A DNA stretch of 64,000 bases, taken from the NCBI GenBank assembly GCA_021732145.1, contig JAKFVN010000017.1, positions 1-64,000 of the forward strand. Direction: 5' to 3'. The translations under genes and the position numbers were made by a program. Of the stretch, positions 1-7,712 are shown piece by piece (the first letter of the stretch is position 1; the number at the start of each line of letters is the position of its first letter). Below the pieces are notes generated by a model, which was given only the letters and a program-made list of their open reading frames with translations, was not told the origin of the DNA and searched no databases. The stretch comes from Alphaproteobacteria bacterium (GTDB taxonomy: Bacteria; Pseudomonadota; Alphaproteobacteria; UBA9219; RGZA01).

Positions 1-423
1 GCCCGTGGGTTATCCGCGTATTCACTTTCGGAAAAAGGCACAGATAAATTTGCGCGCGAGTTGGCAGACCGTGAAAACAGCGTTGATGAGATTGGCGGCG
101 TGGATTTAAAAGGCACTGAGCCGGATGTTGCCGCCATTCTTATGGATTTAACCGCGCGCCATACGCGCAATGCGGCGTTAAAAGCCAAAAAGCAAATTGT
201 GCGCGGCATGCGCGGCAAATGGCAATTGCTGGATAACCCCATGCGTGCCGCCAATTTTGCGGTGCTGCGCGCGCCCGATATTCCGTCCATCCTTTTGGAA
301 ACCGGGTTTCTTTCCAGCATCAAGGATGAAGCGTTATTGCGTGATGCCGCCCAGCGCCAGCGCATTGCGGGTCTATTGTCCAAGGAGATGACCTCGCTGC
401 TATCCAGCCCGCCTTTTGCGTGA
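1..423 (+). CDS. N-acetylmuramoyl-L-alanine amidase (Amidase_3), 3' end only
   Basis: The frame is open from base 1 and stops at TGA 421-423, so about 140 C-terminal residues are visible and the start lies outside the window. The text ARGLSAYSLSEKGTDK followed by ELADREN is the family hallmark of AmiC-type zinc amidases. The motif PSILLETGFLSS carries the catalytic glutamate near the C-terminus. These enzymes cleave the bond between MurNAc and L-Ala of peptidoglycan in the periplasm and usually help separate daughter cells. Amidase_3 membership is firm; which paralog it is cannot be told without the N-terminus. Confidence 0.9.
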   Translation, partial: ARGLSAYSLSEKGTDKFARELADRENSVDEIGGVDLKGTEPDVAAILMDLTARHTRNAALKAKKQIVRGMRGKWQLLDNPMRAANFAVLRAPDIPSILLETGFLSSIKDEALLRDAAQRQRIAGLLSKEMTSLLSSPPFA

Positions 424-544
424 GGACAGCGTAACAGATACGGTCTTTTAAGGCTTTTTCCCTTCGCCCCTTGCCTTTGCCTGTGGAAAACCTTAATTTG
501 GCTAGGTTCCTCAATTCATTAGCCCCAAGCTCGCTGGTTATATC

Positions 545-1939
545 TTGTTCCGGTTTTTCCTCCTGTTTTGCTTAACTGCGCTTTTGGCATCGTCTGTGAT
601 GGCCCCCGCCTTTGCAGACGATCCAAACCAACAGGCGAACCGCACCTTTACCGAAGCGATGCAGCTTATCCGCCGTGCCGGCGCGACCTATGACACACGC
701 GAAGCAGTACGCTTGCTGCGCGGCGCTGATAAATCCCTGAAAAAGATTGTGAACGATTATCCTGAAAGCACGATTGCGGTGCAATTGATTACCAATCAGT
801 TCATTGGCGATTTCGATATTCTGGATTTCCGCAGCCGCATCCGCAGCCTGTCATGCGAGCGCGGCAATTATGTTGAAGACTTCCTGGCTGAACATGGCAT
901 TGCAACCGCAACCGGCCCATCAACCGATGCCTGCTTCCTGTACCGTATTGAAACGCTGCTGCCTGCGCTGGAGCACCCGATTATAAGCGCGCGCTGGGAT
1001 TGGCTATCGCTGGGGGTTGCCTATCATTTGCTGGGCCAGCCAGATCGTGCGCGCGATATTATCCTGCCGTTTCTCAATGCGCTCATGACCAAGAGCAAAG
1101 TGAATGACAATCAAGAGTCACTCATGTTCCTTGCGCGCGCGATGATGCTGATTGGCGAAAAGGATCAATCATTCAAGATTTCACAGCGCATCAGCGATTG
1201 CTCCTCCAAGCTCTATAACCTGATGGATATGACCAAGCAGGCCATATGGAACAATAATGCGGTGGAAGCCCGCCAATATGCAGACCAGGCCCGCGATTAT
1301 GTCGAAGATAATCAATGCAGCTGGCAAAAGAGCATCGTTGCGCAGGCACTCAAGATCACCGATCGCGAAGGGGAAGGTAAGAAGATTTATGATGCGATTG
1401 AAAGCGAGCAATTCATCAATGTGAAAACCGAAAACCGCGATGAAAGCACGCCGCCCGAACTGGCTGTTGCGGCGGCGGCGATGGGTGACCCAGAAACTGC
1501 CTTGAATATGCTGCGCGTGGTTATGGAACAAAACCCATGGACGATTTCAGCGGCGATTGAAGAACTGGGCAAGCGCGGGGAATATGATATGACCGAAAAC
1601 TTCATCAACGATTTAAAGGGCCTTGATCAAAAGGCTGAAGCCTATGCCACGCTGGTTGAAACGGCAATGCGCCGCAATGATGCCAAGCGTGCAACCGCTA
1701 TCATGACGAAGCTGATTAATCTGCGCGCAAGCCCAAGCCAGCCAGAACAGCAAGCGTTGATATTGGCGATGCGCGCACGTGCTGAAAAAGATCTGTACAG
1801 GGACGAGCGCTGGCGCGATACGATGCAAACCGCACTGAACACCGCTGACCTTGTTGACGAAAGCAAGCGCAGCCAGGTTGCCTTGCCGCTGATTGCAACG
1901 CTGGGTTACATCAAAACCAGCCACGCATTATTGGATTAA
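545..1939 (+). CDS. exported TPR-like repeat protein of unknown function
   Basis: 464 residues read from a TTG start. This start is chosen because it supplies a clear signal peptide (MFRFFLLFCLTALLASSVMA, cleaved near AFA-DD); the next ATG, at 599, would remove it. No strong ribosome binding site is seen. After the signal the protein is mostly amphipathic helix with degenerate 30-40 residue repeats (for example LGQPDRARDIILPFL, LAVAAAAMGDPETALNMLR and AYATLVETAMRRNDAKRA), which resemble tetratricopeptide or similar helical repeats. It should lie in the periplasm. It follows the amidase gene by 121 bp and could share its transcript. Specific function unknown. Confidence 0.75.
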   Translation: MFRFFLLFCLTALLASSVMAPAFADDPNQQANRTFTEAMQLIRRAGATYDTREAVRLLRGADKSLKKIVNDYPESTIAVQLITNQFIGDFDILDFRSRIRSLSCERGNYVEDFLAEHGIATATGPSTDACFLYRIETLLPALEHPIISARWDWLSLGVAYHLLGQPDRARDIILPFLNALMTKSKVNDNQESLMFLARAMMLIGEKDQSFKISQRISDCSSKLYNLMDMTKQAIWNNNAVEARQYADQARDYVEDNQCSWQKSIVAQALKITDREGEGKKIYDAIESEQFINVKTENRDESTPPELAVAAAAMGDPETALNMLRVVMEQNPWTISAAIEELGKRGEYDMTENFINDLKGLDQKAEAYATLVETAMRRNDAKRATAIMTKLINLRASPSQPEQQALILAMRARAEKDLYRDERWRDTMQTALNTADLVDESKRSQVALPLIATLGYIKTSHALLD

Positions 1940-2055
1940 CAGGCTTGATTGATAATCAGTAGCAGGTGTGTTTTTCATGCTAGCTTGGTTAGCGCACCAG
2001 AAAATCCTCTTGAAAATCAAAAAGCTAAGAACCCCTTTATTTTAAGTATGTTTCT

Positions 2056-2082
2056 TAATCCATACTTAACCAGTATGGATTA
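2056..2082. promoter_or_regulatory. 10-bp perfect inverted repeat, operator-like
   Basis: Arms TAATCCATAC and GTATGGATTA are perfectly complementary around a 7-base spacer (2066-2072). The site lies 52 bp before the small gene at 2134 in AT-rich DNA. It has the size and symmetry of a dimeric repressor site; no U-tract follows, so it is not a terminator. A second weaker repeat (CATAAAA 2093-2099, TTTTATG 2111-2117) lies between it and the gene. Confidence 0.45.
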
Positions 2083-2133
2083 TAGTCGGAACCATAAAAA
2101 CTATAAAAAATTTTATGTATGTTTGGAGGGGCC

Positions 2134-2301
2134 ATGTATATCGGAGATAACAAGACAGGGCTTGAGAAGGCGCTCATGAGCGTGAACGCAGCCTGTGCAG
2201 CATTCTTCCGCGTATCAGGCAAAACCCTGCGCAGCGTAGCGCGCTTTCTTGCGGGAGAAGCCAACCAGAACCGTCGCTGCCATCGGGAAGTGAATTCTTA
2301 A
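2134..2301 (+). CDS. small basic protein of unknown function (55 aa)
   Basis: ATG at 2134 is preceded by a strong Shine-Dalgarno (GGAGGGG, about 5 bases upstream). The predicted protein begins MYIGDNKTGLEKALMSVNAA, is rich in Ala, Arg and Lys, and could form one amphipathic helix (AFFRVSGKTLRSVARFLAG). It has an AT-rich upstream region with a 10-bp inverted repeat and is followed at once by a perfect intrinsic terminator, so it has the layout of a free-standing small gene. I recognise no family. The strong ribosome site and the terminator are the main support; it could still be a non-coding transcript. Confidence 0.45.
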   Translation: MYIGDNKTGLEKALMSVNAACAAFFRVSGKTLRSVARFLAGEANQNRRCHREVNS

Positions 2302-2324
2302 AGGCCAATTCATAGGTATAATAA

Positions 2325-2355
2325 AAAACCCTGCCAGCGTCTGCGGCAGGGTTTT
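2325..2355. terminator. bidirectional intrinsic terminator
   Basis: Perfect 11-bp arms AAAACCCTGCC (2325-2335) and GGCAGGGTTTT (2345-2355) with a 9-base loop; A-tract on one side and T-tract on the other. It sits between the small plus-strand gene and the convergent end of the bc1 operon and can serve both. Confidence 0.9.
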
Positions 2356-2394
2356 GTGTTTTTGGGTTTTTTCGTTTTTTACTGGGGCGATTGC

Positions 2395-3168
2395 TTAGTG
2401 CAAGTCACGCCACAGGCTACGCTTCGCAGCATAGAAAATGCCAGCCATCACCAGAAGGAAGATAATGGCGCGGGCACCCATGCGCTTTCTGTCTTCCATG
2501 TGCGGTTCGGCTGCCCATGCAAGGAATTGGGTTACATCCTTGGCCATTTGTTCCTTGGTTGCCTTGGTGCCATCGCTGTAGGAAACCAGATCATCGCCCG
2601 ATAGTGGCGATGGCATCGCAATTTGATGGCCAGGATAGGTGTCGTTGTAGTTCATGCCCGGCATCATTTTCATATCTTCGGGCGCGGCAGTGTAACCGGT
2701 CAGAATGGAATAGAGATAATCCTCGCCATTAAGGCGCGCCTTTACAATCAAGGATAAATCAGGCGGATATGCGCCATTGTTTGCTGCGCGCGCGGCTTTT
2801 TCATTCGGGAATGGTGCATGGAAACGGTCGGACGGCATTGCGGGGCGCTCAAACATCGCGCCTTCATCGTTCGGGCCATCGGTTACCGTGTATTCCGAAG
2901 CAATCGCTTTTACCTCGTCTTCGTTATAGCCGATGGATGCAAGGTTGCGGAAACTGAGCAGGTTCATGGAATGGCAGGCTGCGCAAACCTGTTTATAAAC
3001 CAGGAATCCGCGCTGCAATGCGCCACGGTCATATGTTCCAAAAATGCCTGATTGCGGCCAGCCGCCCTGTGGCGTGCGAAGTTGACTTTCCGCTTCATTG
3101 GCCCCTGCGGGGAACGCCAGTAGTATTGTCGCTAATGTAAGAGCTGCAAAAAAACGGTTCATAGGCAT
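2395..3168 (-). CDS. petC: cytochrome c1 of the bc1 complex
   Basis: 257 residues. A signal peptide (LTLATILLAFPAGA) is followed by the heme c site CAACH (C62, C65, H66) in the family context YDRGALQRGFLVYKQ. IAMPSPLSGDD holds the likely axial methionine. One C-terminal membrane anchor (IIFLLVMAGIFYAAKRS) fixes the domain on the periplasmic face. It accepts electrons from the Rieske protein and passes them to soluble or membrane cytochrome c. It is the third gene of the petA-petB-petC operon, 24 bp after petB. GGAG lies close to the start; an internal ATG two codons on (MNRFF) is an equal candidate. Confidence 0.96.
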   Translation of the reverse strand: MPMNRFFAALTLATILLAFPAGANEAESQLRTPQGGWPQSGIFGTYDRGALQRGFLVYKQVCAACHSMNLLSFRNLASIGYNEDEVKAIASEYTVTDGPNDEGAMFERPAMPSDRFHAPFPNEKAARAANNGAYPPDLSLIVKARLNGEDYLYSILTGYTAAPEDMKMMPGMNYNDTYPGHQIAMPSPLSGDDLVSYSDGTKATKEQMAKDVTQFLAWAAEPHMEDRKRMGARAIIFLLVMAGIFYAAKRSLWRDLH

Positions 3169-3192
3169 AAAACTCCGGATTTATCTTTAATC

Positions 3193-4464
3193 TTATTTCT
3201 TTTGGGCAAGAATGGCTTCGTGGATGCTGGGTGGCAGCGGCAACGGCTTTTCATACTTGTTCAGCAAAGGCAGCACGATGAGATAATGCGCGAAGTACAG
3301 GAACGTGCAAATCTGGCTGATAACCGTGTAGATGCCTTCAGGCGGCTTTGCGCCCATGAAGCCCAGCGTGATGCACACCGCCAAGTGCAACCAGAAGAAT
3401 TTCTGATAAAGCGGGCGGAAACGCGCCGAGCGGACAGGTGATGTGTCAAGCCAAGGCAGGATGAACATCATCGCAATCGATCCAAACATCAATAGCACGC
3501 CGCCAAGCTTGGAGGAGATGATGATAATATCCGTGAACGGGATGACGATATCGATGGTGAAGGAACGCAAAATTGCATAGAAGGGCAGGAAGTACCATTC
3601 AGGGACGATATGCGGTGGCGTGACCATCGGGTTAGCCGGGGTGTAGTTATCTGGGTGACCCATATAGTTCGGTGCATAGAACACGAACGCTGCGTAGATA
3701 ATCAGGAACACGCAAACGCCGAACAAATCCTTTACGGTGTAATAAGGGCTGAATGGAACCGTGTCCTTATCCGATTTTGGTTCAATGCCCAGCGGGTTGT
3801 TGGAGCCCGATACGTGCAGTGCCGCGATATGCAGGAACACAACGCCAAGGATCACGAATGGCAACAGGAAGTGCAGCGCAAAGAAGCGGGTAAGGGTTGG
3901 ATTATCAACCGAGAAACCGCCCCACAGCCATGTCACGATGGTATCGCCAATCAGCGGAATGGCACTGAACAGGTTGGTAATAACGGTTGCGCCCCAGAAG
4001 CTCATTTGGCCCCAAGGAAGCACATAGCCCATGAATGCGGTTGCCATCATCAGCAGCAGAATGAGTACGCCCAAAATCCATAGCAATTCGCGTGGTTGCT
4101 TGTAGGAACCGTAGTAAAGGCCGCGGAAGATGTGAACATAAACGGCGATAAAGAACATGGATGCGCCGTTCATGTGGATGTAGCGCACAAGCCAGCCGTA
4201 ATCGACATCGCGCATGATGCGTTCAACAACGTTGAATGACAGTTTGGTGTCTGCGGTGTAGTGCATCGCCAGCACAAGGCCGGATGCAATCATCACCATC
4301 AGCATCACCATGGCAATCGCGCCAAAGTTCCACAGGTAATTGAAATTACGCGGGGTCGGGAATACGCCGTATTCCTTTTGCATCATCGTGAATACTGGCA
4401 GGCGCTTATCAATCCAGTTGATAACGGGGTTGCCAAAATCGGTTGGGGTGGTGTTGCCGGCCAT
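3193..4464 (-). CDS. petB: cytochrome b of the bc1 complex
   Basis: 423 residues, about eight membrane helices, normal length. The four heme b ligands are visible as two pairs: H97 and H111 (VRYIHMNG ... VYVHIFRG) and H198 and H212 (FALHFLLP ... FLHIAALH). The quinol-oxidation motif [13 protein letters not shown] follows. It oxidises ubiquinol and carries the two b hemes in the inner membrane. It lies 41 bp after petA and 24 bp before petC in one minus-strand operon. Confidence 0.97.
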   Translation of the reverse strand: MAGNTTPTDFGNPVINWIDKRLPVFTMMQKEYGVFPTPRNFNYLWNFGAIAMVMLMVMIASGLVLAMHYTADTKLSFNVVERIMRDVDYGWLVRYIHMNGASMFFIAVYVHIFRGLYYGSYKQPRELLWILGVLILLLMMATAFMGYVLPWGQMSFWGATVITNLFSAIPLIGDTIVTWLWGGFSVDNPTLTRFFALHFLLPFVILGVVFLHIAALHVSGSNNPLGIEPKSDKDTVPFSPYYTVKDLFGVCVFLIIYAAFVFYAPNYMGHPDNYTPANPMVTPPHIVPEWYFLPFYAILRSFTIDIVIPFTDIIIISSKLGGVLLMFGSIAMMFILPWLDTSPVRSARFRPLYQKFFWLHLAVCITLGFMGAKPPEGIYTVISQICTFLYFAHYLIVLPLLNKYEKPLPLPPSIHEAILAQKK

Positions 4465-4505
4465 AGAAAAAATCCTTGTAGTGAATTGGTATATTAACTG
4501 GCCTA

Positions 4506-5144
4506 TTAGCCAATGCGAATGCGGTTTTCGGAAAGGAAGGTATAGGTAGGGACAGCAAGATTATGCGGTGCTGGGCCTTTGCGGATGCGGCCTGCGCTAT
4601 CATAGTGCGACCCATGACATGGGCAGAACCAGCCATCAAAATCGCCACGCATATCGGTTGGTTTCTGGCCCATTGGCACGCAGCCCAAATGAGTGCACAC
4701 GCCAACCATTACCAGCCATTGCGGCATTTCTTTTCCGCCAAAGGTGGATTGCTTGACGCGGTCAGTATCCTTTTGCTTATCGCGCAGGCTGTTGAATGCT
4801 GTGGCATCGCCATCCACCTTGCGGGCAAGTTCAATATCTTGCGCGGTGCGGCGGCGGATGAATACAGGCTTGCCGCGCCACATCACAGTGACGGCTTGAC
4901 CCTCTTGAATAGGCGATAAATCGATTTCGGTGGTGGAAAGCGCCAGCGTATCTTTTGCAGGGCCTAAGGTTGCAACAAACGGCCATGCGACCACGCCTGT
5001 TCCAACGGCTGCCATCGATGCGGCTGAAATAAAGATAAAATCCCGTTTGCTTTCATCATGTCCATTATCTGGGCATTCTTCTTGGCCATGTTTCTGCGGT
5101 GCATCATGGCTGCATTGCGCGCCATGTGAATGTGGGTTACCCAT
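4506..5144 (-). CDS. petA: Rieske iron-sulfur subunit of the bc1 complex, with His/Cys-rich N-terminal extension
   Basis: 212 residues. Cluster ligands are C150 and H152 in CTHLGC (with the bridging C155) and C174 plus H177 in CPCHGSHYD (disulfide partner C176). The membrane anchor and Tat-like signal ([17 protein letters not shown]) begins near residue 32 rather than near residue 10. It is preceded by a hydrophilic stretch with five His and two Cys (H5, H7, C11, H13, H19, C24, H29). No later ATG could replace the start before the anchor. First gene of petABC. The extension would be cytoplasmic and may bind metal; that is inference. Confidence 0.95.
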   Translation of the reverse strand: MGNPHSHGAQCSHDAPQKHGQEECPDNGHDESKRDFIFISAASMAAVGTGVVAWPFVATLGPAKDTLALSTTEIDLSPIQEGQAVTVMWRGKPVFIRRRTAQDIELARKVDGDATAFNSLRDKQKDTDRVKQSTFGGKEMPQWLVMVGVCTHLGCVPMGQKPTDMRGDFDGWFCPCHGSHYDSAGRIRKGPAPHNLAVPTYTFLSENRIRIG

Positions 5145-5301
5145 AACTCTTTAACTCCAACAAAGCTTAAATAATTGATGCGGATTATTAGCACGGGGCA
5201 TGCGACAATTCCAAGCGACTCACGCTGCTTATCAGTAAATAAAGCATTTTTTGCACCCCTGTCGCTGATATGAAACAACTAGCCTAACGAAAGACCTGAA
5301 A

Positions 5302-6972
5302 ATGGCTTCCACCATCGACCTTGAGATTGCCCAGAAAACCCCGCTTGCCCCGATTGAAGCGATTGCCGCCAAACTAGGCATACCAGAGGGTGTATTGTTC
5401 CGTTATGGGCATACCAAGGCCAAAATCGACCTTGGCTGGCTCAAAAAAACACCGCCGCGCAAACATCCCAAACTTATCCTCGTCACCGCCATCAACCCGA
5501 CCGCAGCGGGCGAAGGAAAGACGACCACGACGATTGGCCTTGGCGATGCGTTGACGCTGATTGGAAAAAAAACCGTCATCGCGCTTCGTGAACCGTCGCT
5601 TGGCCCATGCTTTGGGATGAAGGGCGGCGCAACCGGTGGTGGCTATGCGCAAGTCGGCCCGATGGAAGATATTAATTTGCATTTCACGGGTGACTTTCAT
5701 GCCATCACGGCGGCGCATAATTTGCTCGCGGCGCTTTTGGATAATCACATGTATTGGGGCAATGCGCTCAACATCGACACGCGCAAAATAAATTTAAAAC
5801 GCGCGATGGATATGAATGACCGCGCGCTTCGTCAAACGATTGTGGGCTTAGGCAATAACGGAATTCCGCGTGAAGACGGGTTTGATATTACCGTTGCATC
5901 GGAAGTGATGGCAATTTTCTGTTTGGCCAAAGACAGCGATGATTTGAAAGCGCGTCTTGATAAAATGGTGATTGCGCAAAAGCAAGGCGGCGGCGTTGTA
6001 ACTGCGGCGGATATCAAAGCAACAGGCGCAATGGCAGCGCTGTTAAAAGACGCAATTAACCCCAATTTGGTGCAGACATTGGAAGGTACGCCAGCCTTCA
6101 TTCATGGCGGCCCGTTCGCAAATATTGCGCATGGTTGCAACAGCGTGATTGCAACAAATGCGGCGCTGAAACTAGGCGATTATGTCGTGACCGAAGCGGG
6201 CTTTGGCGCGGATTTGGGCGCAGAAAAATTCCTTGATATCAAATGCAGACAATCGGGTTTGAAACCGGATGCGGCTGTTGTGGTTGCAACCATTCGCGCA
6301 CTCAAACTTCATGGCGGCGTTTCGAAAACCGATTTAAACCGCGAGGATACGGATGCGGTAAAGTGCGGCCTCACCAATTTACAGCGCCATGTGGAGAATA
6401 TGAAAAAATATGGCCTGCCCGTGGTGGTTGCCATCAACCATTTTTCATCGGATACGCAAGCCGAAGGCAAAGTGGTCATCGATGCGTGTATCGATATGGG
6501 CGTGCCTGTGCATATGTGCACCCATTGGGGTGAAGGCGGTAAGGGCGCGAAGGCCTTGGCGGAAACGGTTGTGAAACTGGCGGAAGGCGGCACGGCCAAT
6601 TTCAAGCCGATTTACGAAGAAAGCCTATCATTAAAGGATAAAATCAAAACCATCGCACAGACCATTTACCGCGCGAAGGATGTGGCGATTGATGCAAAGG
6701 CCGAGAAGAAGCTGGAGCAATTTGAAAAAGATGGCTACGGCAAACTTTCTATCTGCATTGCCAAAACGCAATATAGTTTTTCAAGCGACCCTGCATTGAT
6801 GGGCGCGCCGGAAAATTTTGTATTTCCAATCCGTGATGTGCGGTTAAGCGCAGGTGCGGGATTTGTGGTGGCATTAGCGGGCGATATTATGACGATGCCC
6901 GGTCTGCCGCGTGAACCAGCGGCCGAAAAAATCGGCGTCAATATGGACGGAAAGATTTTCGGGCTTTTTTAA
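5302..6972 (+). CDS. fhs: formate-tetrahydrofolate ligase
   Basis: 556 residues, the normal length. It joins formate to tetrahydrofolate with ATP to give 10-formyl-THF for purine and one-carbon metabolism. The family signature [17 protein letters not shown], containing the nucleotide-binding loop (around residues 66-80), is complete, as are [25 protein letters not shown] and the C-terminal [13 protein letters not shown]. It is divergent from petA and is followed by a hairpin at 6987-7005. No folD or other folate gene is adjacent. Confidence 0.97.
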   Translation: MASTIDLEIAQKTPLAPIEAIAAKLGIPEGVLFRYGHTKAKIDLGWLKKTPPRKHPKLILVTAINPTAAGEGKTTTTIGLGDALTLIGKKTVIALREPSLGPCFGMKGGATGGGYAQVGPMEDINLHFTGDFHAITAAHNLLAALLDNHMYWGNALNIDTRKINLKRAMDMNDRALRQTIVGLGNNGIPREDGFDITVASEVMAIFCLAKDSDDLKARLDKMVIAQKQGGGVVTAADIKATGAMAALLKDAINPNLVQTLEGTPAFIHGGPFANIAHGCNSVIATNAALKLGDYVVTEAGFGADLGAEKFLDIKCRQSGLKPDAAVVVATIRALKLHGGVSKTDLNREDTDAVKCGLTNLQRHVENMKKYGLPVVVAINHFSSDTQAEGKVVIDACIDMGVPVHMCTHWGEGGKGAKALAETVVKLAEGGTANFKPIYEESLSLKDKIKTIAQTIYRAKDVAIDAKAEKKLEQFEKDGYGKLSICIAKTQYSFSSDPALMGAPENFVFPIRDVRLSAGAGFVVALAGDIMTMPGLPREPAAEKIGVNMDGKIFGLF

Positions 6973-6986
6973 ATTGCCATTCGCTC

Positions 6987-7005
6987 TGTTCCGCTACGCG
7001 GAACA
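6987..7005. other. hairpin after fhs
   Basis: Perfect 8-bp arms TGTTCCGC and GCGGAACA around a 3-base loop, 15 bp after the fhs stop codon. No U-tract follows directly, so it may be a weak terminator, an mRNA end-protecting hairpin, or part of a dispersed palindromic repeat. Confidence 0.4.
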
Positions 7006-7049
7006 ACCGCTCGGGCTGTTTTAATAACGAGTTTTAAAAAGGAGAGACC

Positions 7050-7238
7050 ATGCCATTTGTAAATGTTAAAATCACCAAGACAGGTGTGACCAAAGAACAA
7101 AAACGCGAAATCGTGGAAGGTATCACGGATACGTTGTCACGCGTTTTAAACAAGCGCCCTGAAGCCACGCATATTGTTATCGAGGAAATCGAGCTCGAAA
7201 ACTGGGGCGTTAGCCGTAAGCTGGTTGCGGATAAGTAA
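7050..7238 (+). CDS. 4-oxalocrotonate tautomerase family protein
   Basis: 62 residues, the standard 4-OT monomer size. Pro2 (MPFVNVKIT), which becomes the catalytic N-terminal proline after removal of Met, is present. The family pattern GVTKEQKREIVEGITDTL and the C-terminal IEEIELENWGV also match. A very good ribosome site (AAGGAGAG) precedes the ATG. 4-OT proteins assemble as hexamers and move protons on keto-enol substrates; the natural substrate cannot be told here. It lies 77 bp after fhs and may be co-transcribed. Confidence 0.88.
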   Translation: MPFVNVKITKTGVTKEQKREIVEGITDTLSRVLNKRPEATHIVIEEIELENWGVSRKLVADK

Positions 7239-7252
7239 TGGATTAAAGAAAG

Positions 7253-7657
7253 TTATTTGCAATTAGCCTTGATCCAAGTTCTATCACCATCAATCGTTGT
7301 CAGTGTCGTGGATATTGTCCAGCCATTTCTAATTGCATCAAGAAACGGGCCTTTGCAATAAATCTCATTCCACTGTGCGTTTTTTCTTTCTTTCCAACCT
7401 TCACGCATTGCTGTTGAAGGTGCTTTGAGAAACTTTTTATAGTCGACTATTTTAGAATTACATAAGACAGCGCCACCATCGTTTCTTGTGGTGGCATCTA
7501 CCATTTGCCCGGCATCTTTATTTATGTTTGTCATTAAATCAGTCATGGCCTTGCAGAATTCTTTATCACTAAACTCTGCTGCATATGACGATGGGGATAG
7601 CAATACCCCTCCAAGAATAAATATGGATAAACAAAGCAACCAAGCAACTTTTTTCAT
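7253..7657 (-). CDS. small exported protein of unknown function
   Basis: 134 residues with a textbook signal peptide (MKKVAWLLCLSIFILGGVLL, cleaved near SYAA). Four Cys in the mature part (FCKAMT, VLCNSK, YCKGPF, ANCK) suggest two disulfides. GAGG lies 8 bases before the start. It is convergent with the tautomerase gene, ending 14 bp from it. It is more AT-rich than its neighbours, a mild hint of separate origin. I recognise no family. Confidence 0.7.
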   Translation of the reverse strand: MKKVAWLLCLSIFILGGVLLSPSSYAAEFSDKEFCKAMTDLMTNINKDAGQMVDATTRNDGGAVLCNSKIVDYKKFLKAPSTAMREGWKERKNAQWNEIYCKGPFLDAIRNGWTISTTLTTIDGDRTWIKANCK

Positions 7658-7712
7658 GTCGACTACCTCGTGAGTTACAAGGTTAGTATACTCGGTTCGT
7701 TATATAACTCAA

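Noticed and set aside
1949-2179. 76-codon plus-strand frame before the small gene at 2134
   Set aside because: No ribosome site; it crosses the palindrome and the start of the better-supported small gene.
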